Part shown: positions 1-6,485 of the stretch, piece after piece
Position numbering within the stretch: position 1 is the stretch's first letter
Layout of the letters: each line of letters starts with the position of its first letter
Source: an uncultured Flavobacteriales bacterium
GTDB lineage: Bacteria > Bacteroidota > Bacteroidia > Flavobacteriales_G > Salibacteraceae
NCBI GenBank assembly: GCA_913057205.1
Contig: CAJXNO010000033.1
Span: 1 to 32,452, forward strand
Length of the DNA: 32,452 nucleotides
Direction: 5' to 3'
The notes under the pieces: model-generated
Database searches by the model: none
Seen by the model: the letters and a program-made list of their open reading frames with translations, nothing else
Told to the model about the DNA's origin: nothing
Position numbers and translations under genes: made by a program

Positions 1-93
1 ATTGACATACACAATTTTGGAGAGGTCATATTTGTCCCCATGAGTTTCTCTTATCCTTCGTATGACTTCCTCAGTTGTTAGTTTACTTCCCAT
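1..93 (-). CDS. Partial protein with DUF723-like N-terminus (cut by window edge)
   Basis: An open frame starts at the ATG complementary to 91-93 and runs off the left edge after 31 codons. The visible residues include TTEEVIRRIRETHGDKYD followed by LSKIVYVN. This resembles the N-terminal motif (T-x-E-E-F ... HGdKYdYskveYvn) of DUF723-type proteins, which are often phage- or element-borne and may carry zinc-ribbon or endonuclease-like modules further on. Those modules would lie outside the window, so no activity is assigned. Its place in the element next to other orphan genes fits an accessory role. The identification rests on a short motif recognised by eye. Confidence 0.55.
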   Translation of the reverse strand, partial: MGSKLTTEEVIRRIRETHGDKYDLSKIVYVN

Positions 94-429
94 ATCCAAA
101 TAACTCAACCTGTTTCATTGGTTACATTTTCATGAGTCACATTATTCTTCGTGAAGTTAATAATCTTGACACACCTCTGTGGAAATCAGGTGGTTATTTT
201 GTGAATTCTAGGGAACGTGATTGACTCTAAGTAGAAAAAAGAGTGAAAACAAGAAAATCAGAAAGAAGTACCAAGTCACCGGAGAATAGTTAATCGAAGA
301 AGGGAAGTTAGACCCCTATTACCACCTCCAAGATTGAGTGGAAATCAAAAAAGAACAAAACCCATTGTTGTTCAGAGTATAGATGATTTGAATGGAGTTT
401 TGAGGAGGATGGTTGGTTAAGAATACAAC
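94..429. other. Intergenic stretch, no convincing gene
   Basis: No ATG-started gene is visible here. On the plus strand one frame is open from about 254 to the TAA at 418-420 (roughly 55 codons, rich in Arg and Lys). Its only possible starts are a TTG at about 333 and a late ATG, so it is not called as a gene. The stretch probably contains the promoter and leader of the leftward DUF723-like gene. No repeats or stem-loops stand out. Confidence 0.4.
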
Positions 430-849
430 TTATCCCACATCTCCTTCTCTCGAATTCAAACTCATTTTGTACGAAAAATAAATGGGTAACACTGAACCAA
501 TAATCGATGGTATATAATTGGTGTATGAACCTATCCCACCATTTACACTAATTATTGTAAATATTATTGAGACCATAAAAAATGATAAAGAGGATATCCA
601 TTTATGTTTAGGAATAATCATTATTCCAATCATTCCACCAAATAAAAAGGACAAGAATGGGATTAAATAATCAAGTATTACAATTGGAAGATGTTCGTCT
701 GAGAGGGTTTCAATTCCACTTTTAGAAATAGGGGGAGAAAAATCCCAAATAATTTTTACAAATTCGAGTACAAACCTAAACCCTAGTTCCAACAGAACAG
801 TTGAAAGAACTGAAATAGGTAAAAAAAATATCCAACGTAATATTTTCAC
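430..849 (-). CDS. Small integral membrane protein, function unknown
   Basis: This is a 139-residue hypothetical protein that I do not recognise. It has about four hydrophobic segments: roughly residues 5-27, 55-80, 84-104 and 108-128, with a short polar loop around 40-52. The start is a GTG at 849-847. An in-frame stop lies a few codons upstream and no ATG precedes the first membrane segment, so GTG is the only sensible start for the full-length form. It lies in the AT-rich element, in the same direction as the next membrane gene (987-1793) and 137 bases downstream of it. No signal peptide cleavage site or sorting domain is seen. Confidence 0.5.
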   Translation of the reverse strand: MKILRWIFFLPISVLSTVLLELGFRFVLEFVKIIWDFSPPISKSGIETLSDEHLPIVILDYLIPFLSFLFGGMIGIMIIPKHKWISSLSFFMVSIIFTIISVNGGIGSYTNYIPSIIGSVLPIYFSYKMSLNSREGDVG

Positions 850-986
850 TTGTTCAATAGTTTAATCAACGTAGTAATCTAAATTTCAAATTTCTAAGTT
901 TATTAGAGAACCCTTTGGGAATCATTTTTATTACTCAAACTTGTACTACTTAATTCCTCAATGGAACAAGTTCTTAAATAATTGTA

Positions 987-1793
987 TTAAAGATTGTTTG
1001 AGTTTCTCCACTTATAAAAAGTATCCACCAATTCTTGTCCACGAATCAATTTTTTGAAATTAGAATGTTCAATTCCTTCAATCTGTAACTCCAATCCTTT
1101 CAAGTAATAATCTCTGAAATACTTACGATAATCCACATGAATTTCTCTAAGATAGTGAAGTTGAACTAATTCACCTTCAGTTAAAGATTTTTGAATTAAA
1201 CCGTGGTATTCTTCTATTTCTTCAAAATAATAAATCTCTTCATCGGAATTATTTAGAATTTCTATTGATTCATTACAATAATTATACGACCGTCTTAAAT
1301 GGTCAAAACTTTCCTTTATTTCCTTATCATGATTAACAGAATCAATTCTTTTGTCATTTTTTACAAGGTTGTATAAAGAAGATTCTCTAGGAAAGAAGAA
1401 TAGGGGTAAAAAAATAAGTATTACTACAGAAATGAAATCGAAAGAAGAAATTCTGTCCTCGTTTTTATCAATTTTTTTAGTCTGACTTTTCCATTTAATC
1501 GTAAATAATATGAGACTAGGGAATTGTCCTAAAGTGAAGATTCCAAAAACTACAAATAGTCCAATCCACCATTTACTTATGAATAGGAAGGTAAGACAAC
1601 CAATTACTGACCAAGTAAATAGTGTCCATTGGTTTCGAGGTTGACCTAAAGTCAGACTAGTCATTACGAAAATCATTCCGATACCACCAAGAATCATTTG
1701 GAGGTCATCTTCCGATAGAAAACCTAGAATGAATACTATGAGGTAAGAAATACCAAGAATATTCAGACTTTGTACCAATAAGAGGTTCTTCAT
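987..1793 (-). CDS. Membrane protein with C-terminal helical domain, function unknown
   Basis: This is a 268-residue hypothetical protein with ATG start. Hydrophobic segments are seen at about residues 5-24, 32-50, 55-73, 76-97 and 117-134. A hydrophilic, charged C-terminal region of about 130 residues follows, rich in Glu, Tyr and Lys and probably helical. No catalytic motif is recognised. With the neighbouring 139-residue membrane protein it may form a two-gene unit on the element. The 66 bases upstream separate it from a divergent small ORF at 1860, so a shared promoter region is possible. The ORF is long and AT-rich like its neighbours, which supports it being a real gene. Confidence 0.6.
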   Translation of the reverse strand: MKNLLLVQSLNILGISYLIVFILGFLSEDDLQMILGGIGMIFVMTSLTLGQPRNQWTLFTWSVIGCLTFLFISKWWIGLFVVFGIFTLGQFPSLILFTIKWKSQTKKIDKNEDRISSFDFISVVILIFLPLFFFPRESSLYNLVKNDKRIDSVNHDKEIKESFDHLRRSYNYCNESIEILNNSDEEIYYFEEIEEYHGLIQKSLTEGELVQLHYLREIHVDYRKYFRDYYLKGLELQIEGIEHSNFKKLIRGQELVDTFYKWRNSNNL

Positions 1794-1859
1794 ATTTTTA
1801 ACTAATTTGAGGTCGAAAAGAGGGTGAAATTAGTTGATTTCTTCGTATCTTAACCTCAT

Positions 1860-2063
1860 ATGAGTAGTGGAAAAAGAAGAAACGAAATCAAAGAACTAAG
1901 AAAAGGAGGAATCAGTGGTTCTGAATTAGTTCTATTGGGATTACTTCCTAAGAATTACCATTTAGATGATGGTGATGATGGAGATGTTGGTTATTACATT
2001 GATGGTAGAAAAGGAAAATCTACTGTAAAAAGAATCGGTGGGTTGAGTGTTCCATCAGAATAA
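1860..2063 (+). CDS. Small orphan protein, function unknown
   Basis: This is a 67-residue ORF with ATG start that I do not recognise. The N-terminal third is basic (KRRNEIKELRKGG), the middle has an acidic run (DDGDDGDVGYYIDG) and the end is again basic. This could be a small nucleic-acid-binding or regulatory protein, but no family motif supports that. It is transcribed away from the membrane protein at 987-1793 and is followed by a 249-base spacer leading to the serine recombinase. It is short and could be spurious. Confidence 0.4.
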   Translation: MSSGKRRNEIKELRKGGISGSELVLLGLLPKNYHLDDGDDGDVGYYIDGRKGKSTVKRIGGLSVPSE

Positions 2064-2207
2064 ACCCATTAGTAGGATTTGATAAGTATCAATTAGGGGG
2101 TGGGGGGTGTTTTCTTGTAACCCCATTCGAACCTTTTCGTTGGGTTTGAAATAGAGTGGTTTTCATATCGGTATCAGGTTTTTAGGGTTGGGAGAAACCT
2201 ATTCCAT

Positions 2208-2320
2208 TATCATTTTAAAGTACACTTCAAATGATAGTGTAGAAACCCTTGTAAACCCTTGATTTTCTCAGGATATACTATTATTTTAGACATGATTCCT
2301 GATTTCCCTTAAATGATAGT
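2208..2320 (+). promoter_or_regulatory. Inverted and direct repeats upstream of the serine recombinase
   Basis: TATCATTT (2208-2215) and AAATGATA (2229-2236) form a perfect 8-base inverted repeat, with a smaller AAGT/ACTT repeat nested inside. The right arm extended by two bases, AAATGATAGT (2229-2238), recurs exactly at 2311-2320, over the first possible start codon of the recombinase. A second inverted repeat, TCAGGA (2268-2273) and TCCTGA (2297-2302), lies between them. Repeats of this kind fit a resolvase recombination site and/or an autoregulatory operator. That role is inferred from position only. Confidence 0.45.
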
Positions 2321-2939
2321 AAAAATGAAGGTACTTTATTCACGTGTTAGTTCCCAATCTCAGAATGAGGAACGACAGATTCAAAATACGGATGGATTCG
2401 ATTATGTTCTAGTAGATAAGTGTTCCGGTCTGATTCCATTTTGGGAACGACCACAAGGGTCTCAAATCAAAAAACTAATTGATTCAAACCAACTCACCCA
2501 TTTGGAGATTCACTCCATTGATAGATTAGGAAGAAACACATTAGATGTTCTTTCAGTATGGAAGGAACTCTCTGAAAAGAAGATTACCATCATTTGTAGA
2601 AATCCCAATCTCCGAAACATCGATGAGAATGGTAAAGAAGATAAGTTCTCACAATTGATGATGAGTATTCTATCTACAATGAGTGATTTCGAACGTTCGT
2701 TGATAAGGGAACGACAGATGGAAGGAATCAAAATCCGAAAAGAGAAAGGATTGTATAAGGGAAGACAGATTGGTACAAAAGAATCAACTGAGAAGTTCTT
2801 ATCGAAACCAAAGAATAAAGAGATATTCAAACTCCTACAACGTGGTTTGAAATATTCAGAGATTCAGAAGGTAGTTGGGTGTTCTCCTAATTTGATTAAG
2901 AAGGTAAAAGAATCAATAAACATATCTTTGAGTGAATAA
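2313..2939 (+). CDS. Serine recombinase of the resolvase/invertase family
   Basis: This 208-residue protein is a small serine recombinase that would cut and rejoin DNA at paired sites through a phosphoserine intermediate. The catalytic domain starts with YSRVSS, where Ser13 fits the active-site serine. It continues with the family-typical IHSIDRLGRN, a segment ending SDFERSLIRERQMEGI and a linker with KGLYKGRQIG. The last 40 residues (SEIQKVVGCSPNLIKKV) form a short helix-turn-helix for DNA binding. Length is normal for resolvases and invertases. The true start may be the second Met at 2325: MKVLYSRVSS aligns better with family N-termini, and the first ATG sits inside a repeat that could be an operator. 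It lies 11 bases upstream of the LamG protein and may share its transcript. Confidence 0.88.
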   Translation: MIVKMKVLYSRVSSQSQNEERQIQNTDGFDYVLVDKCSGLIPFWERPQGSQIKKLIDSNQLTHLEIHSIDRLGRNTLDVLSVWKELSEKKITIICRNPNLRNIDENGKEDKFSQLMMSILSTMSDFERSLIRERQMEGIKIRKEKGLYKGRQIGTKESTEKFLSKPKNKEIFKLLQRGLKYSEIQKVVGCSPNLIKKVKESINISLSE

Positions 2940-2950
2940 ATAAAAATTAT

Positions 2951-4024
2951 ATGAGAATTTTACTAACCCTCACGATTGTTCTGATATCCCAATTTGGATT
3001 TTCACAGAACGTTCCTTCGTACATTCCTACCAATGGTTTGATAGGATGGTATCCTTTTAATGGAAATACTAATGATGAAAGTGGTAATGGATACAACGGT
3101 ATATTAAATGGTCCTTTATTAGATTTTAATCGTTCAGGTTCTCCGAACTCCTCATACTCTTTTTATGGAGGTGGAGATCATATAAAAATCGATACACCCA
3201 TAGTAAGTACTGTAACTAATGAGATGGGTGTCTGTTTGTGGATGAAAATTGATTCATTAAGTCCTGGTGGTGGAATATTTAGAAAAAATTTCATCAACGG
3301 AAATCAAGACCAAAACCAACTATACTGGAATTCTCCCAACGAAAATCTAAGAATTTATAATTATTCAAATTCTTATACCACATATAACATCCAAAATCCG
3401 TACTTGTGGAATCACTTATGTTGGAATTTAGTAGACTCTGTTTCAGAGTTGTTTATTAATGGAGTTTCCCAAGGTGTCAATAATGTTGGTTTTCCTTTCG
3501 GTTCTACATCAGGTGAAGTATTTCTTGGAGGAAGTGGAGGATGGGGTTATATCATCGGAAACATAGACGATGTAGGAATTTGGGACCGGGAATTAACATC
3601 TTCAGAAGTTAGTATGATTTATAATGGGAATTGTACCCAATATGATACGATTATTATCACAGATACTATTCAGTATAATGATACTACTACAATACTTGAT
3701 ACCATTCCATATTCGGTAACAGACACAATATTTATTGATGTTCAACTCACATCAACTAATCCACTTCAATTCCAAAATACAATTAAGGTTTACCCAAACC
3801 CAACGAGTGATTTCCTTCAAATTGATTGTGGAGATATATCAACCATCAATGGATACTCAATTAAAATCATCAATTCTCTAGGTCAATCTGTGTTTGATGA
3901 ACCAGTATCTCAATCACCATTCAATATTGATATGAATGGATGGAATGGAAATGGTTTATACTTTCTCCATCTCATAGATGGAAGTGGTAACATCACTGAT
4001 ATAAGAAAGATTGTATTGGAGTAA
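2951..4024 (+). CDS. Secreted LamG/concanavalin-like protein with T9SS type A sorting domain
   Basis: This 357-residue protein is probably exported by Sec and then moved across the outer membrane by T9SS. Residues 1-18 are a signal peptide ending GFSQ. Residues about 25-225 are a LamG-like jelly-roll fold, recognised by GLIGWYPFNGNTNDESGNG near its start and GNIDDVGIWDRELTSSEV near its end, a common carbohydrate- or surface-binding fold. A Thr/Asp-rich linker (about 230-265) follows. The last 80 residues begin IKVYPNPTSDFLQI and end in IRKIVLE, the hallmark of a type A sorting domain. It follows the serine recombinase after 11 bases and ends before a stem-loop terminator. A surface protein as cargo on an integrated element is notable. 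The exact ligand is unknown. Confidence 0.85.
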   Translation: MRILLTLTIVLISQFGFSQNVPSYIPTNGLIGWYPFNGNTNDESGNGYNGILNGPLLDFNRSGSPNSSYSFYGGGDHIKIDTPIVSTVTNEMGVCLWMKIDSLSPGGGIFRKNFINGNQDQNQLYWNSPNENLRIYNYSNSYTTYNIQNPYLWNHLCWNLVDSVSELFINGVSQGVNNVGFPFGSTSGEVFLGGSGGWGYIIGNIDDVGIWDRELTSSEVSMIYNGNCTQYDTIIITDTIQYNDTTTILDTIPYSVTDTIFIDVQLTSTNPLQFQNTIKVYPNPTSDFLQIDCGDISTINGYSIKIINSLGQSVFDEPVSQSPFNIDMNGWNGNGLYFLHLIDGSGNITDIRKIVLE

Positions 4025-4052
4025 GATACTTTCAGATATCTAAATTATTAGA

Positions 4053-4080
4053 GGAGAATCCCAAATGGTTCTCCTTTTTT
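4053..4080 (+). terminator. Rho-independent terminator after the LamG gene
   Basis: GGAGAA(T)CC at 4053-4061 pairs with GGTTCTCC at 4067-4074, with one bulged T and a 5-base loop, and a run of six T follows. It ends the recombinase-LamG transcript. The T run overlaps the stop codon of the convergent integrase gene at 4079. Confidence 0.8.
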
Positions 4081-5614
4081 ATATCAATTCCCCAACTTTC
4101 ATTTCGTAAATCTCTTTGGTAATCAATCCTTCTTCAAAGAGTGATTTGAGTTGTGATAGTTTCGTTTTCAATTCAGAATCTACCGAAACCTTCTTTTCTT
4201 CGTTTTTAGGAGTTTCATTGGTGATAGAGAACATCATCTTACCAGTTTTATCTAATTCTTCATCTATCGTACTGAAATACCCTTGAAACACCTTGTCGTT
4301 TGAATGACCACTCATCGACATAATGACGTGATATGGAATATTGTTATTGATACCTTCTCTAATGAAAGTTCTTCTGATGATATGAGAGGTTAGAAACTTA
4401 TGAAGTGGTTCTCTGATATCAGTTCCTTCTTTAACCTTTCCATCAGAGGTGTAAGTTGGGTTTTGAACCCATCTATTCAATCCAACGATTCTTCCAATTT
4501 CCTTTAGATGTTTATTCATCTTTTGATTGGAGATGGGATTTCCTTTAGGTGTTCTGGGGAAGATGTAATCATATCGAGTTTTATTCTTTGAATACTTCTT
4601 CCAAATATTGAAGGTTAGTTGGTTGATTGGAACCCTCACTTGTTTTCCAATACGAGATTTCTTCATTCTGAAAACGAAGTATCCATTGGTTCGTTCTTCT
4701 CCGAATTGGTAGTTATCAATCTTCAGATTAACTAAATCACTGAAACGACATCCCAACCCACAACCAAACACCAACATATCCTTATATACCTCCCAATTGG
4801 TATAGGTTACTTCTTTTCCATTCTTTAGAGTATCAGTAAAGTATTCAGTCGTGTATTTATGGTGATTAGGTTCAGAGTAATTGAACTCTGTGAAATGATA
4901 CAACTTCAGAATCTCATCTCTTTTTAGATAAATAATCTCCTTCTCAAAGTTGGTGGTAATCTTTATTGTTTCTAACGGTGTCTCGACATAACCATTCTTG
5001 TAACACCATTTGATAAACGATTTCAAATGTTTAAACTGTTTTTGAATAGTCGAATTACCTCTTTCCTTTTTCTCTACGGAGTAATTAAAATAACCTTTCT
5101 GGAAATCATCTGTAAAATCTGAAATTGGGAAGAAACTCATCCCAAGTTCATCTTTGATATAATAAGAGAACTGATTGAATGAATTCACAACATTCCTTCG
5201 ATACCCCTGGGTGAACCTTACATCACTCAATACAGATTTCTTATACTCTTCAGATAAAATGAAGTAATCGAACTCTTTCTTAGTTTCAATAACCTTCTTA
5301 TTCTCTTCCTTTTTCAGATAGAGTTTAACTAAGGTTGTTTCAGGTATCTGACCATTCAACTCTATGTTCTGAACGATTTTCTCTATCTCAACCAACCTTT
5401 GTCTTAATTGAAGGTTTTTGAACTTGTGATTTGAATCAGAACGTTTAATCGGATTTTCTAAATCAGGGTTCCAATCACCTTTTCTTACAGAGACACCCGT
5501 TGAGATTTTAATCTTCTTTCCCTTGAAGTAATAAAAGAGTACAACTGGAATTTCATCCTGAGTTAAATAACTCGATTTTGGTTTCTGATAATTAAGTGAC
5601 GGATATAAACTCAC
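4079..5614 (-). CDS. Tyrosine recombinase (integrase) of the element, with SHOCT-like tail
   Basis: This 511-residue protein is a phage-type integrase that would recombine attachment sites in tRNA-Gln. Residues 1-110 hold an N-terminal arm-binding region, about 115-215 a SAM-like core-binding domain and about 225-455 the catalytic domain. Catalytic residues are visible: Arg290 in GCGLGCRFSDL, a Lys near 318-319, His411 and Arg414 in HIIRRTF, His437 in MSGHSND and nucleophile Tyr446 in FQGYFST. The last 30 residues (LKSLFEEGLITKEIYEMKV) look like a SHOCT motif, an unusual addition. The start is a GTG at 5614-5612, since the codon just upstream is a stop. The gene points away from the tRNA. Confidence 0.93.
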   Translation of the reverse strand: MSLYPSLNYQKPKSSYLTQDEIPVVLFYYFKGKKIKISTGVSVRKGDWNPDLENPIKRSDSNHKFKNLQLRQRLVEIEKIVQNIELNGQIPETTLVKLYLKKEENKKVIETKKEFDYFILSEEYKKSVLSDVRFTQGYRRNVVNSFNQFSYYIKDELGMSFFPISDFTDDFQKGYFNYSVEKKERGNSTIQKQFKHLKSFIKWCYKNGYVETPLETIKITTNFEKEIIYLKRDEILKLYHFTEFNYSEPNHHKYTTEYFTDTLKNGKEVTYTNWEVYKDMLVFGCGLGCRFSDLVNLKIDNYQFGEERTNGYFVFRMKKSRIGKQVRVPINQLTFNIWKKYSKNKTRYDYIFPRTPKGNPISNQKMNKHLKEIGRIVGLNRWVQNPTYTSDGKVKEGTDIREPLHKFLTSHIIRRTFIREGINNNIPYHVIMSMSGHSNDKVFQGYFSTIDEELDKTGKMMFSITNETPKNEEKKVSVDSELKTKLSQLKSLFEEGLITKEIYEMKVGELI

Positions 5615-5618
5615 CTAA

Positions 5619-5626
5619 TAAAGGTA
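5619..5626 (-). promoter_or_regulatory. Candidate -7 element of the integrase promoter
   Basis: On the minus strand this reads TACCTTTA, one base from the Bacteroidota consensus TAnnTTTG. It ends only four bases before the GTG start, so the transcript would have almost no leader. No clear -33 TTG is seen at the usual spacing, so this is tentative. Confidence 0.35.
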
Positions 5627-5644
5627 CAAAAACAAGTGTTTCAG

Positions 5645-5676
5645 AAGGTTAAATCTGGAACCTTATTTGGAACCTT
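5645..5676. repeat. Direct and inverted repeats beside the integrase (possible arm-type sites)
   Basis: TGGAACCTT occurs at 5656-5664 and again at 5668-5676, twelve bases apart. The reverse core AAGGTT lies at 5645-5650. They sit between the integrase start and the tRNA 3' end, where integrase or excisionase binding sites are expected. The role is inferred from position. Confidence 0.4.
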
Positions 5677-5686
5677 TTGAAAAGAA

Positions 5687-5725
5687 AAAATCCTAAACTA
5701 TTGATTATCAAAGGTTTAGGATTTT
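5687..5725 (-). terminator. Terminator downstream of tRNA-Gln
   Basis: AAAATCCTAAAC (5687-5698) and GTTTAGGATTTT (5714-5725) form a perfect 12-base stem with a 15-base loop. Read on the minus strand, T residues follow the stem, so it ends tRNA transcription. It lies 7 bases from the tRNA 3' end and could mark either host or element sequence, depending on where integration occurred. Confidence 0.7.
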
Positions 5726-5731
5726 AAAATG

Positions 5732-5803
5732 TTGCCCCACTAGGACTCGAACCTAGACTGACTGAACCAAAATCAGCTGTCCTGCCAATTAGACGATGGG
5801 GCA
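5732..5803 (-). tRNA. tRNA-Gln (anticodon TTG)
   Basis: On the minus strand a complete 72-base cloverleaf can be drawn. The acceptor stem TGCCCCA pairs with TGGGGCA, the D-arm contains TAATTGGCA, and the anticodon stem GCTGA/TCAGT surrounds a loop with TTG at the anticodon. The T-arm contains the GGTTCGAGTCC type sequence, and the discriminator base is A. TTG reads CAA, hence glutamine. CCA is not encoded. The 3' end faces the integrase. Confidence 0.96.
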
Positions 5804-5819
5804 TCCTTTAAAAGGACGG

Positions 5820-5827
5820 CAAATGTA
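5820..5827 (-). promoter_or_regulatory. -7 promoter element for tRNA-Gln
   Basis: The minus strand reads TACATTTG, an exact match to TAnnTTTG, 16 bases before the tRNA 5' end. A TTG lies 25 bases further upstream (5855-5853), slightly beyond the usual spacing. Expected transcription start is near 5814. Confidence 0.6.
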
Positions 5828-5864
5828 AAGAATATTTCATTTTTGCTGTGTTCAATTTTTCCTT

Positions 5865-6479
5865 TTGTACTTCAAGCATATACCCGATATCATCAAGCCG
5901 CTGGCAAAGGACCTCTCCTTTGAGCTTCCCAATGACCAACAGACCATCTACCTCACCTTTGATGATGGCCCGCACCCGGAGATAACGCCGTGGGTGATGG
6001 AGCAATTGGAGGCCATTGATGCTAAAGGAACCTTCTTTCTCCTGGGTAAGCATGCCCAAGCGTTTCCTGCTGTTCATCAACAGCTAATTAACGGCGGACA
6101 TGGCATCGGGAATCACGGACAGGAACATTGGAGCGGATGGAAGACGAAGGATGCCGACTATTTTGAGAACGTTTACAAGGCGAACGAGACGCTTCACACC
6201 CGTTTATTTCGACCTCCGTATGGACAGATCACCTTGGGACAGGCAAAAGCGCTTAAAAAGGACTTCCAGATTATCATGTGGAGTGATCTCAGCGCAGATT
6301 TCAACCCAAAAATCGACCCAAGTGCTTGTTTTCATCATGCTACCCATAAGGTGAAACCCGGGAGCATCATCGTTTTTCACGACAGCGAAAAGGCATGGCC
6401 TCGGTTGAAGTCATGCCTTCCTAAAGCATTGGAATACTATACTCAGCAAGGCTTCCGCATGGCGGCCCTGCCTTATTAG
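5865..6479 (+). CDS. Polysaccharide deacetylase (NodB/CE4 family)
   Basis: This 204-residue enzyme belongs to the metal-dependent NodB-homology deacetylases, which remove N- or O-acetyl groups from polysaccharides such as chitin oligomers or peptidoglycan. Motifs are in order: TFDDGP at residues 31-36 (Asp33/Asp34), GNHGQEH at 82-88 (metal ligands His84 and His88), RPPYG at 116-120, WSDLSADFNP at about 139-148 and IVFHDS with His172. Residue 85 is Gly where the usual motif has Thr or Ser (HTxxH). Start is TTG at 5865: the frame has no ATG or GTG back to the upstream stop, and MYFKHIPDIIKPLAKDL matches the N-terminus I recall for family members. No signal peptide is visible, so it may act inside the cell. 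It converges with the next gene, six bases apart. Confidence 0.9.
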   Translation: MYFKHIPDIIKPLAKDLSFELPNDQQTIYLTFDDGPHPEITPWVMEQLEAIDAKGTFFLLGKHAQAFPAVHQQLINGGHGIGNHGQEHWSGWKTKDADYFENVYKANETLHTRLFRPPYGQITLGQAKALKKDFQIIMWSDLSADFNPKIDPSACFHHATHKVKPGSIIVFHDSEKAWPRLKSCLPKALEYYTQQGFRMAALPY

Positions 6480-6485
6480 TCCTTA

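Larger units (their letters stand above)
1..5731. mobile_element. Right-hand part of an integrative element next to tRNA-Gln
   Basis: This stretch is visibly AT-richer than the DNA right of the tRNA and carries mostly orphan genes plus two site-specific recombinases. The tyrosine recombinase lies directly beside the 3' end of the tRNA-Gln gene, the usual position for an integrase that uses a tRNA 3' end as attachment site. The element must extend left beyond the window, because no second copy of the tRNA 3' end is visible in positions 1-5700. The exact right boundary is unresolved and lies somewhere in 5615-5732. Known: tRNA 3' ends are common integrase targets. Inferred: that this is one element and that it came by transfer. 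Confidence 0.65.

Noticed and set aside
254-420. A plus-strand open frame of about 55 codons rich in Arg
   Set aside because: It has no ATG or GTG before its late ATG, only a TTG at about 333, and matches no family; too weak to call.
2510-2830. A 106-codon frame antisense to the serine recombinase
   Set aside because: It lies wholly inside a gene with clear catalytic motifs and has no features of its own.
1-5700. A second copy of the tRNA-Gln 3' end that would mark the other end of the element
   Set aside because: I searched by eye for the acceptor/T-arm sequence on both strands and found none; the other end is probably outside the window.
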